A DNA stretch of 5,900 bases from Lysobacterales bacterium UBA2790 (lineage in GTDB: Bacteria; Pseudomonadota; Gammaproteobacteria; Xanthomonadales; Xanthomonadaceae), in the NCBI GenBank assembly GCA_002352135.1, contig DEHW01000162.1, forward strand, positions 1 through 5,900, read 5' to 3'. The notes beneath the pieces are model-generated. The model did no database searches, had not been told where the DNA came from, and saw nothing but the letters and a program-made list of their open reading frames with translations. The translations under genes were made by a program, and so were the position numbers. How positions within the stretch are numbered: position 1 is the first letter of the stretch; the number at the start of each line of letters is the position of its first letter. Shown here piece by piece: positions 1 to 5,900 of the stretch.

Positions 1-356
1 GCGCGCATCAATTGCTGCTCGACGTTGGCGGCGTCCTCGGCGCTCAGGCTGGAGTTGAGATACGCAGCACGCACGCCGAGCTGCTTCAGCGCTTCGACCT
101 GATCCTGCATCAAGGCGATCAGCGGCGAAACCACGATGCCCACGCCATCGCGCAGCAGCGCCGGGATCTGATAACACAGCGACTTGCCGCCTCCGGTTGG
201 CATCAATACCAGGCAATCCTGTCCCGCGCAGAGTTGTTCGATGATCTGCTGCTGCGGCCCACGAAAGGCGTTGAAGCCGAATACGCGGCGGAGCAGGTCA
301 TGCGCAGGTGACGACAGCATGGCGAGGGCGTAGTGATCCAGTAGCAGGCCGCGCAT
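1..356 (-). CDS. recQ: ATP-dependent DNA helicase RecQ, N-terminal part (runs off left edge)
   Basis: The 118 visible codons encode the start of a superfamily 2, 3'-to-5' DNA helicase that works in recombination and replication-fork repair in the cytoplasm. Reading on the minus strand I see the RecQ-specific motif 0 (FGFNAFRGPQQQII, residues 26-39), Walker A motif I (MPTGGGKS, residues 52-59, lysine codon at 183-185), the following LCYQIPALL, and motif Ia (VVSPLIALMQDQV, residues 75-87). This run of motifs is diagnostic of RecQ. The DEAH box, second RecA lobe, zinc-binding and HRDC regions lie outside the window. The start is uncertain: ATG at 356 is used here, but in-frame ATGs at 371 and 320 are possible, and the 320 start (MLSSPAHDLL) fits the short leader common in the family; none has a strong ribosome binding site. 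The gene is transcribed divergently from the copper operon. Confidence 0.93.
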   Translation of the reverse strand, partial: MRGLLLDHYALAMLSSPAHDLLRRVFGFNAFRGPQQQIIEQLCAGQDCLVLMPTGGGKSLCYQIPALLRDGVGIVVSPLIALMQDQVEALKQLGVRAAYLNSSLSAEDAANVEQQLMR

Positions 357-410
357 TGTCTCGCAGCACATCCGCTGACGGGTGAACTTCGTGGTACGAG
401 CCTGGTCGCA

Positions 411-426
411 GGACAGCCGCTTGTCC
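411..426. repeat. Inverted repeat GGACA-N6-TGTCC between recQ and the copper operon
   Basis: A perfect 5-bp dyad with a 6-base spacer sits in the gap between the divergent recQ and the CopL-like gene (about 357-463). Its position, roughly 40 bases upstream of the small gene's start, suits an operator, but the sequence matches no copper-regulator box I can name, and a 5-bp dyad can occur by chance. I find no convincing -35/-10 pair on either strand of this gap. TACACT at 452-457 is a fair -10 match for the plus strand but lacks a -35 at the normal distance. Confidence 0.25.
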
Positions 427-463
427 AATGCGGTGGGTCAATTGGGAGCGCTACACTGCGGTC

Positions 464-853
464 ATGCGAATCACGCTGTCGTCCCTGCTGAATCTGCTAC
501 TGATGAGCGCGATGCTCGGCGGTCTGCTGCGCGCGCCCTGCGGTGTCGCCACGACACCGTCGTCGTCATACCGCGGCACAGTGATCGCGACGGAAGCGCC
601 AACGCCCTGCCCCATGCACCACGCCAAGAGCGCGCACCCAGCGCCGGATATCGGCCATTCTGTGCCTCGGCATGACTGCGATCACTCGGGATCCGACATC
701 TGCCATTGCCAAGCCGTCAGTCTGGCCTTGATCGATTTGAAACCAATCAGCCTGCCCGAATTGCGTCCGCAAGGAATTCGGCCTCGTCTGCAGAGCTTCG
801 TTTTTCCGCGCCTCGTCGAGCGCCGACTGCGACCACCCATCGCCCGAGCCTGA
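464..853 (+). CDS. Small exported Cys/His-rich protein, CopL-like; candidate copper-responsive leader ORF
   Basis: 129 residues. The start at 464 places a short signal-like hydrophobic stretch (residues 3-22, LLNLLLMSAMLGGLL) at the N-terminus; an in-frame ATG at 428 would add 12 polar residues before it and is less likely. Neither start has a well-spaced ribosome binding site (GGGAG at 444-448 is 15 bases from the ATG). Potential metal ligands are CPMHH (C49, H52, H53) and a dense cluster HDCDHSGSDICHC (residues 70-82, with C72, C80 and C82). The C-terminus is basic with a Pro-Pro pair (LRPPIARA, P124-P125), a feature I associate with small copper-linked DUF2946/CopL-type proteins. In Xanthomonas, CopL precedes copAB and is needed for copper-inducible expression; CruR and CutF are reported as copper-sensing upstream ORFs. 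The Cys/His cluster and gene order support such a role, but family membership is by resemblance only. It could instead be a plain periplasmic copper-binding protein. Confidence 0.75.
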   Translation: MRITLSSLLNLLLMSAMLGGLLRAPCGVATTPSSSYRGTVIATEAPTPCPMHHAKSAHPAPDIGHSVPRHDCDHSGSDICHCQAVSLALIDLKPISLPELRPQGIRPRLQSFVFPRLVERRLRPPIARA

Positions 854-956
854 TCGCCCGCCGGTGTTGCCACCGGCCAAGAGGCACTGCGGCTTGCCGT
901 AGTGACGCTGTCTCCGCCCAACGCCTGCGCATCGCGCTTTGGCGTCGGGCGCGATC
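852..956 (+). promoter_or_regulatory. Structured intergenic mRNA leader with three tandem stem-loops
   Basis: The 115-base gap between the small ORF's stop (851-853) and the next ATG (969) folds by eye into three consecutive hairpins. SL1 is GCCGGTG/CACCGGC at 860-866 and 871-877 (7 bp, TTGC loop). SL2 is CACTGCGG/CCGTAGTG at 885-892 and 897-904 (8 bp with one G-U, CTTG loop). SL3 is CGCCCAACGCC/GGCGTCGGGCG at 915-925 and 941-951 (10 pairs plus one A-C mismatch), and its loop can add GCGC/GCGC at 927-930 and 934-937. A 6-bp GATCGC/GCGATC pairing (852-857 with 951-956) could close all three into a junction; it shares G951 with SL3, overlaps the stop codon, and ends one base before the GAGGG ribosome binding site. 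No U-tract follows any hairpin, so an intrinsic terminator is unlikely. A role in translational coupling or attenuation is inferred; folding energies were not computed. Confidence 0.55.
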
Positions 957-957
957 C

Positions 958-962
958 GAGGG
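958..962 (+). promoter_or_regulatory. Ribosome binding site of the TolC-family gene
   Basis: GAGGG lies 6 bases before ATG 969. It decides the start in favour of 969 over an upstream in-frame TTG at 939 and an internal ATG at 1002. It sits directly downstream of stem-loop SL3, so a 30S subunit binding here would touch the base of that structure. Confidence 0.7.
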
Positions 963-968
963 TTTTCC

Positions 969-2489
969 ATGATCGTTTCTTCCCGTAACACGCCTTGGGC
1001 GATGCGTGCGCGTCGCCTTGGCGCACTCACCCTGCTTGGCTTGAGTGGCTGCACACACCTACCCAGCACACAGGAGGCCATTGCCCCGCTCCGCGCCGAC
1101 CTGTCCGAACGACATCCGTCCATTGCCATCCATCTGCCCGACCCCGCCGATGCAATGCAGGCCGAGGTGAGCGAGCTACCTGATCTCGCCTCTGCCCGCG
1201 CCCTGGCCCTGTTCAACGACCCGCAACTGCGTCAGGCCATCGTCGATCTGGGCATCTCGGAAACCGAGTGGCGCGATGCGCGTCGGCCCGGCAATCCAAC
1301 ATTGACCTGGCTTCGACATCGCCAGGATGGCGACTGGAATGGCACGCAATGGAGTCTGTCCCTGGGCATCACCGATCTGCTCCTGCTGCCGCAACGCACG
1401 CGCCTGAGTGAGCGCGAACGCGAGCAAGCGCGTCACGCCCTGCTCGCGCAGGTCGCGCACACGCTGTCCGCAACCGACGCGGCATGGTTCGGCTGGATGG
1501 GCGCGCAGTCGGCCGCCGAGGCTTCGGAACTGCTCGCCGAAGCGGCGCAACTGTCCTTCGATCTGGCGCTGCGCTTCCATCAGGCCGGCAATCTGGAGCC
1601 GGTTGATCTGGCCATGTACCGCGCCGATGCGGCACGCGCAGCGCTAGCGCAAATCGAGGCTCACCAAGTCGCAGTTCAGCGCCAACACGAACTGCTGATG
1701 CAGCTCGGCCTTGCGGATCACGAGGTCCGATTGCCGAATGACGCACTCGGGATTCCCGAAGCAACGCCCGATCTCGCGCCACTGCAGGCGCTCGCCAAGA
1801 AGTTCGCCCCCTCGCTGCAAACCGCGCGAGACACGCATCAGCAGCGCGAAGCAGAATTGCAGTGGGCGCAGCGCAACGCCTGGATCGGTGAGCTTGCACT
1901 GGAGGCCGAACACGAGTCGCGAGGGGAAGAAGCCGCCGACAACGCCATCGGACTGCAGTGGCAAATCCCGCTGTTCGACCAGGGCCAGTCCCGTCGGCAA
2001 CGCGCGCACTGGCGTCTGCAGGCCGCCGCTACCACGCTGCAGGCGACCGAGCAGCAAGTCATGCACCAGGTGGCGATGCAGCACGAACGCCTGAGCGCGC
2101 TGACGGCGCAGATTCGGCAGTACGAGAACACGTTGTTGCCCGCACTGGCGCTCGCCGTTTCAGAGCAGCAGAAGCGACAGAATTTCATGCTGATCAGTGT
2201 CTTCGATCTGCTGCGCACCCGACGCGAGCAATTCGAAGCCGCGCAGGCCTATGTCGCGACAGTGTCTGCGTACTGGCAAACCTTGGCCGAATTGAGCGCA
2301 ACGCTCGGCACGGACTTGCCCGACACGCGACCCCCTTCGGCGACCGTGGACCTCGCAGCGCTGTTGCAGCTCGGCGGAAACAGCATGCCCTCCGCCCCGA
2401 TGGACCACCGCCACCATCACACCCAACCCGCAGCAATGGACAAGCCGACATCTGATGCGCACACAGGACATCACCACCATGAAGATTGA
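969..2489 (+). CDS. TolC-family outer membrane lipoprotein with His-rich C-terminal tail
   Basis: 506 residues. The N-terminus is a lipoprotein signal peptide: basic RARR (13-16), hydrophobic LGALTLLG, and lipobox LSGC with the lipidated Cys at position 28 (codon 1050-1052). The body shows the duplicated outer-membrane-factor pattern: an ALALFNDPQLRQAI segment near residue 70, long Ala/Gln/Glu-rich helices, and in the second half QIPLFDQGQSRRQ and a long helix around ENTLLPALALAVSEQQ. Such proteins form trimeric channels spanning outer membrane and periplasm for efflux. No inner-membrane pump or adaptor gene is in the window, so the partner is unknown; its operon mate is a multicopper oxidase, which points to copper. 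The odd part is the tail (residues 473-506, bases 2385-2486), with nine His in two clusters (HRHHH and HTGHHHH), likely able to bind metal. Length is normal for the family. It overlaps the oxidase gene by 11 bases. Confidence 0.88.
   Translation: MIVSSRNTPWAMRARRLGALTLLGLSGCTHLPSTQEAIAPLRADLSERHPSIAIHLPDPADAMQAEVSELPDLASARALALFNDPQLRQAIVDLGISETEWRDARRPGNPTLTWLRHRQDGDWNGTQWSLSLGITDLLLLPQRTRLSEREREQARHALLAQVAHTLSATDAAWFGWMGAQSAAEASELLAEAAQLSFDLALRFHQAGNLEPVDLAMYRADAARAALAQIEAHQVAVQRQHELLMQLGLADHEVRLPNDALGIPEATPDLAPLQALAKKFAPSLQTARDTHQQREAELQWAQRNAWIGELALEAEHESRGEEAADNAIGLQWQIPLFDQGQSRRQRAHWRLQAAATTLQATEQQVMHQVAMQHERLSALTAQIRQYENTLLPALALAVSEQQKRQNFMLISVFDLLRTRREQFEAAQAYVATVSAYWQTLAELSATLGTDLPDTRPPSATVDLAALLQLGGNSMPSAPMDHRHHHTQPAAMDKPTSDAHTGHHHHED
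2465..2468 (+). promoter_or_regulatory. Ribosome binding site of the multicopper oxidase, inside the upstream gene
   Basis: AGGA lies 10 bases before ATG 2479, somewhat long but the only purine-rich element near that start. It is embedded in codons of the upstream protein's His-rich tail. ATG 2479 is preferred over ATG 2455 because it puts the twin-arginine signal at residues 5-6. The arrangement suggests translational coupling. Confidence 0.5.
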
Positions 2490-3786
2490 TCGACGCCAAT
2501 GGTTGACCGGCACCGGCAGCGGGCTCCTGCTCGGCGGACTGTTGCCCAGTCTGAGCAAGCCCGCGCTTGCTGATCAGCCCGACGCACCACCGCGCTTTCC
2601 CCACATACCGGTCCATACACCGAATGGCTGGAGCTTGCCGTATCGGCTAGTGGACGGTGTCAAGGAATTCCATCTGGTGGCCGAGCAGTTCGAGCATGAA
2701 TTCGCACCGGGCTCACGCGCCACCGTCTGGGGCTACAACGGCTCCACGCCTGGCCCAACCATCGAAGCCATCGAGGGCGACCGCATTCGCATTCTGGTCA
2801 CCAACCGTCTGCCCGAGCACACCAGCGTGCATTGGCACGGGCTGCTGCTGCCAAATGGAATGGACGGCGTCAGTGGACTGACCCAAGCACCCATCGCGCC
2901 CGGTGAGACCTGGGCTTACGAATTCACTCTGCGGCAGCATGGTACCCACATGTATCACCCGCATGCGGATGAGATGACCCAGATCGCGATGGGCATGATG
3001 GGCTTCATCATCATCCACCCGCGCGAAGGCGAGCCGGAACCCATTCAACGCGACTACGCCGTGATGCTGCACAACTGGGCGCTGCATCCGGGCACCTCGC
3101 GGCCCGATCCCTCGGTGATGACCGACTTCGATCTGTGGACGATGAACTCGAAAGTTTTTCCCGCCGTGCAAGCCTTGGTCGCGACCAGCGGTCAGCGTGT
3201 GCGAATCCGCGTCGCCAATGTGTCGATGTGGAACCATCCGATCCATCTGCATGGCGTGCAGTTCGAGGTCACCGGCAGTGATGGCGGACGCTGGCCGCGC
3301 AGCCAATGGCGACGCGAAGTCACAGAGATTGTCGGCGTCGGGCAATGTCGCGACATCGAGTTCATCGCGGTTCCTGGCGACTGGGCGTTCCACTGCCACA
3401 TGTCGCACCACACCATGAATGCAATGGGACACCACATCGCCAACCCACTGGGTGTTCAGCAACAGGGGCTGGAACAACGACTGCAGCGATTGCTGCCCGA
3501 CTACATGCCCATGGGCGAACACGGCATGGCCGAGCATCAGAACCATACCGACAGCGGCCACATGCCCGGACCGGCCAACACGCTACCGATGATGATGGGC
3601 AAGGGGCCATTCGGAAATCTCGAAATGGGTGGCATGTTCAACGTGGTGAAGGTGCGCGACGATCTGGCCGCGGACGACTATCGCGATCCGGGCTGGTTCA
3701 CGCATCCGCCGGGCACGCTCGCGCAGCGTGTCAGCACGAGTGAAGACTTCGGCAACCCAGCCCGCCGCCCATCGGCTTCTACCTGA
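2479..3786 (+). CDS. Two-domain periplasmic multicopper oxidase (copper oxidase), Tat signal
   Basis: 435 residues. The signal is Tat-like (DRRQWLT at 4-10, hydrophobic GLLLGGLL, probable cleavage ALA/D at 31-32), implying export of a folded, copper-loaded enzyme. All four copper motifs are present: HWHG (118-121), HMYHPH (157-162), HPIHLHG (253-259) and HCHMSHHTMNAM (305-316), giving type 1 ligands H256-like, C306, H311 and M316, plus HxH pairs for the type 2/type 3 cluster. Only about 90 residues separate HPH (160-162) from HPIHLHG, against roughly 300 in CueO, so the middle cupredoxin domain is absent. With the type 1 site only in the second domain, this is like a type-B two-domain enzyme, whose relatives assemble as trimers. 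A Met/His-rich segment (343-373) and a tail with MMMGKGPFG and EMGGMFNVVKVRDDL follow. The likely role is Cu(I) oxidation in the periplasm for copper tolerance; the substrate is inferred. It may be called a CopA-like protein, but it is shorter than classical CopA. Confidence 0.9.
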   Translation: MKIDRRQWLTGTGSGLLLGGLLPSLSKPALADQPDAPPRFPHIPVHTPNGWSLPYRLVDGVKEFHLVAEQFEHEFAPGSRATVWGYNGSTPGPTIEAIEGDRIRILVTNRLPEHTSVHWHGLLLPNGMDGVSGLTQAPIAPGETWAYEFTLRQHGTHMYHPHADEMTQIAMGMMGFIIIHPREGEPEPIQRDYAVMLHNWALHPGTSRPDPSVMTDFDLWTMNSKVFPAVQALVATSGQRVRIRVANVSMWNHPIHLHGVQFEVTGSDGGRWPRSQWRREVTEIVGVGQCRDIEFIAVPGDWAFHCHMSHHTMNAMGHHIANPLGVQQQGLEQRLQRLLPDYMPMGEHGMAEHQNHTDSGHMPGPANTLPMMMGKGPFGNLEMGGMFNVVKVRDDLAADDYRDPGWFTHPPGTLAQRVSTSEDFGNPARRPSAST

Positions 3787-3809
3787 GCGTCGGAATTCTT
3801 GCTCGCTGA

Positions 3810-5900
3810 TCAATGCGTCCGTCGTGCCTCGTTGACACCAGGCACGGCGGACATCTTGCCGAGCAGATCGCCCAGCTGCTGGAAGTCGTTCACCTTCAGG
3901 GTGAAGCGCAACTCGACACGCCCGGACGCATCGTCCATTCGACTGTTGACACCCAGAATGTGTGCGTTGGCGACGCCGATCACGTTGGTCAGATCCTTCA
4001 ACAGCCACTTGCGATCAAAGCCGCGCACCAGGACATCGACCTGGTAGCTCTGCGCACCCTTGCGGCCCCATTCCACAGGCAGCACCCGCTCGGGATGACG
4101 CGCGGCGAGGTGCTGCATTTCTTCACAGTCCTGCCGATGCACGCTGACCCCACGGCCTTGGGTGAGATAACCGACGATCAGGTCACCGGCAACCGGCTGG
4201 CAGCAACGCGCGAGTTGCGTCAACAAGTTGCCGACGCCCTCGATGGTGAAGCCCCGATCCGGCTTTGGCGGTTTGGCCGAAAAGGTCGGCGCTGGACGGG
4301 CTTCGGCTTCAAGCTTGGGCGAGGTGACTTCATGCAAGGCGCGAGCGACCTGACTGGGGCTGAAGTCACCCAATGCGACCGCCAGGTACAACTCCTCAAC
4401 ACGCTGCAGGCGCAGTTTCGGCAAGGCCAGCGACAGGTCCAGTTGGTGTAGCGCAAGCCGCTTCAACTCGCGCTCCAGCAGATCTTTGCCTGCCTGCAGA
4501 TTGCGCGCCTGATCCAGCTTGTGGAAATACGCCCGCACCTTGTCGCGCGCGCGCGCCGAGGCCAGAAAGCCCGAGCCCGCCATCAGCCAGTCTCGACGCG
4601 GCTCGGAAACCTTGCCAGTGAGAATTTCAATGCGATCACCCGAGCTGGGCTGATGGCTTAGCGGGACGATGCGACCGTTGACCTTGGCACCCTGGCAACG
4701 ATGCCCGACCTCGGTGTGAACGTGGTAAGCGAAGTCCAGCACGGTGCCGCCTTTCGGCAAGTCGATGACCTGCCCCTGCGGCGTCAGCACGTAGACCCGA
4801 TCCTCGATCAGCTCAGTCGACAATCCGGCCAGCAAGGCCGTGTCGTCCTCACCATCCTTGCCATCCAGCAATTGCCGCATCCAGGCGATCTTGCGCTCGA
4901 ACTCGGCATCCCCGCTGCCGCCTTCCTTGTAGCGCCAATGCGCCGCCACGCCGAGCTCGGCATGTGCATGCATGTCGTGCGTGCGGATCTGGATTTCCAG
5001 CGTCTTGCCTTGCGGACCGATGACCGCGGTGTGCAAGGACTGGTAGTTGTTGCCTTTGGGATTGGCGATGTAATCGTCAAATTCGCTGGGGATTGGTGAC
5101 CACAGACTGTGCGCCACGCCCAATGCGGCGTAGCACGTCGCAACATCTTCCACCAGCACACGCACCGCACGGATGTCGTACAGATCACTGAAAGGCACGT
5201 CCTTTCGCTGCATCTTCTTCCAGATACTGAAGATATGTTTCGGACGACCCGCAACATCGCCACGAATCCCGGCGTTCTGCAAGGCTTCACGCAGACGTGC
5301 CTTGGCCTCTTCGATGAACCCTTCGCGATCACCGCGCTTCTCATCCAGCAGGCTGGCGATGCGTCGATAGGTATCGGGTTGCAAATAGCGGAAAGCCAGA
5401 TCCTCCAGCTCCCACTTCAATTGCCAGATACCCAGTCGATTGGCAAGCGGCGCATGGATATCCGCCGACAGCTGCGCCAGAGCGCGCCGCGCGTCTTCTG
5501 GCAACGTGGTCGCAGCACGCATGCGCGCCAATTGGCGAGCCAACAGAATCAGCACGACCCGCAAATCACGGATGATCGCCAACAGCAGGCGTCGCAAGCC
5601 CTCGGCCCCCGTCTTACCGCCGCGCTCGTGGTAGATCGGCCAGACCTTCTCCGCTTCAGCTTGTCCCTGCAACAGCATGCTCACCGCAGCGCTGGAAGGC
5701 AGCGTGGGCACCATCCAATTGTTCTGCGCACAGGTGAAAAAGACCGCCGCCACCACCGTGTCGGCATCCGCGCCAAGGCGATCCAACAAACTCAGTGTCT
5801 GCGCCAGCTCGCGGTTGCTGTCCGTTGGCTCGACCTGCATGAGCGCCCAGTGAGTCAACGCGGGCGGCAACTGACACGTCTTGCCGCCACGTTGCCCCAG
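3810..5900 (-). CDS. relA: RelA, (p)ppGpp synthetase (GTP pyrophosphokinase); 5' end beyond right edge
   Basis: 696 codons are visible; the frame stays open to base 5900, and compared with E. coli RelA (744 residues) roughly 30-40 N-terminal residues are missing, so the TTG at 5870 is probably not the start. RelA is the ribosome-associated stringent-response enzyme that transfers pyrophosphate from ATP to GTP/GDP when uncharged tRNA occupies the A site. Domains in order: a hydrolase-like region lacking the HD metal site (AAVFFTCAQNNWM where the HD pair should be); synthetase with GRPKHIFSIWKKM, YDIRAVRV (Asp codon 5175-5177), EFDD (5073-5084), GNNYQSLHT and LEIQIRT (Glu codon 4995-4997); TGS domain (RVYVLTPQG to DRIEILT); helical region; zinc-finger-type region with ARCCQP (Cys codons 4200-4205) and HRQDC; and C-terminal ACT. 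EFDD instead of RxKD is the mark of synthetase-only RelA rather than bifunctional SpoT/Rel. It converges on the oxidase gene with 23 bases between stops and no clear terminator. Confidence 0.96.
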   Translation of the reverse strand: MGQRGGKTCQLPPALTHWALMQVEPTDSNRELAQTLSLLDRLGADADTVVAAVFFTCAQNNWMVPTLPSSAAVSMLLQGQAEAEKVWPIYHERGGKTGAEGLRRLLLAIIRDLRVVLILLARQLARMRAATTLPEDARRALAQLSADIHAPLANRLGIWQLKWELEDLAFRYLQPDTYRRIASLLDEKRGDREGFIEEAKARLREALQNAGIRGDVAGRPKHIFSIWKKMQRKDVPFSDLYDIRAVRVLVEDVATCYAALGVAHSLWSPIPSEFDDYIANPKGNNYQSLHTAVIGPQGKTLEIQIRTHDMHAHAELGVAAHWRYKEGGSGDAEFERKIAWMRQLLDGKDGEDDTALLAGLSTELIEDRVYVLTPQGQVIDLPKGGTVLDFAYHVHTEVGHRCQGAKVNGRIVPLSHQPSSGDRIEILTGKVSEPRRDWLMAGSGFLASARARDKVRAYFHKLDQARNLQAGKDLLERELKRLALHQLDLSLALPKLRLQRVEELYLAVALGDFSPSQVARALHEVTSPKLEAEARPAPTFSAKPPKPDRGFTIEGVGNLLTQLARCCQPVAGDLIVGYLTQGRGVSVHRQDCEEMQHLAARHPERVLPVEWGRKGAQSYQVDVLVRGFDRKWLLKDLTNVIGVANAHILGVNSRMDDASGRVELRFTLKVNDFQQLGDLLGKMSAVPGVNEARRTH

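Noticed and set aside
12..311. 99-residue plus-strand open frame at the left edge
   Set aside because: Antisense shadow of recQ, whose helicase motifs are unambiguous on the minus strand.
860..877. SL1 hairpin as an intrinsic terminator after the small ORF
   Set aside because: A stable 7-bp stem, but it is followed by CAAGAGGC rather than a T-tract, and the downstream genes appear to lack another promoter.
939..968. TTG at 939 as the start of the TolC-family protein
   Set aside because: It would add ten residues before the signal peptide and lies inside the SL3 structure; ATG 969 has a well-spaced GAGGG.
566..1216. Long open frame on the minus strand across the small ORF and the leader
   Set aside because: No recognisable domain, Arg/Ala/Ser-rich composition typical of the antisense of GC-rich genes, and it opposes two well-supported plus-strand genes.
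2713..3561. 282-residue open frame antisense to the oxidase
   Set aside because: A mirror of the oxidase coding frame (His-rich because it reads the reverse of ATG/CAT-rich codons); no family features or start signal.
3784..3812. Possible bidirectional terminator between the oxidase and relA
   Set aside because: Only a 4-bp GAGC/GCTC pairing (3785-3788 with 3801-3804) with weak wobble extensions and no T-run on either strand.
3813..4451. 212-residue plus-strand open frame inside relA
   Set aside because: Lies wholly antisense to clearly conserved RelA C-terminal domains and has no recognisable motif.
5871..5900. relA starting at TTG 5870 with an intergenic region to its right
   Set aside because: The frame stays open to base 5900, and the missing N-terminal length compared with E. 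coli RelA indicates the gene continues beyond the window.

Overview
The window looks like chromosomal DNA from a GC-rich Gram-negative proteobacterium. The RelA and RecQ sequences fit the gamma/beta group, and the CopL-like first gene suggests the Xanthomonas/Lysobacter order, but this placement rests on family recall only and is tentative. There are five protein-coding genes and almost no spare DNA. Two housekeeping genes flank a compact three-gene copper-handling operon.

Layout. Positions 1-356 (minus strand) hold the N-terminal part of the DNA helicase RecQ, which runs off the left edge. About 107 bases separate it from a divergent small gene at 464-853 (plus), encoding a 129-residue exported protein with a Cys/His cluster and a C-terminal Pro-Pro, resembling CopL or other copper-responsive leader proteins. 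A 115-base gap follows (854-968) that can fold into three successive stem-loops ending just before the next ribosome binding site. Then comes a TolC-family outer membrane lipoprotein with a His-rich tail (969-2489). A Tat-type two-domain multicopper oxidase (2479-3786) overlaps it by 11 bases. The oxidase converges, with 23 bases between stop codons, on relA (3810-5900, minus), which runs off the right edge.

How the parts fit. The oxidase would oxidise Cu(I) or another substrate in the periplasm. The TolC-like lipoprotein would form an outer membrane conduit or metal-binding partner. The small Cys/His protein would sense or bind copper. The most interesting point is the segment between the first and second genes. 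A short exported ORF with a metal-binding motif and a late Pro-Pro, followed directly by strong mRNA structure in front of the next ribosome binding site, is the arrangement reported for copper-responsive upstream ORFs (CruR in Bordetella pertussis, CutF in Rhodobacter capsulatus; recalled, not looked up). I propose that ribosomes translating, pausing on or terminating at the small ORF control access to the downstream efflux/oxidase genes. This is an inference from sequence and needs covariation and reporter tests.

RelA and RecQ look complete in their visible parts and ordinary. RelA carries the EFDD signature and a degenerate hydrolase domain typical of synthetase-only RelA.
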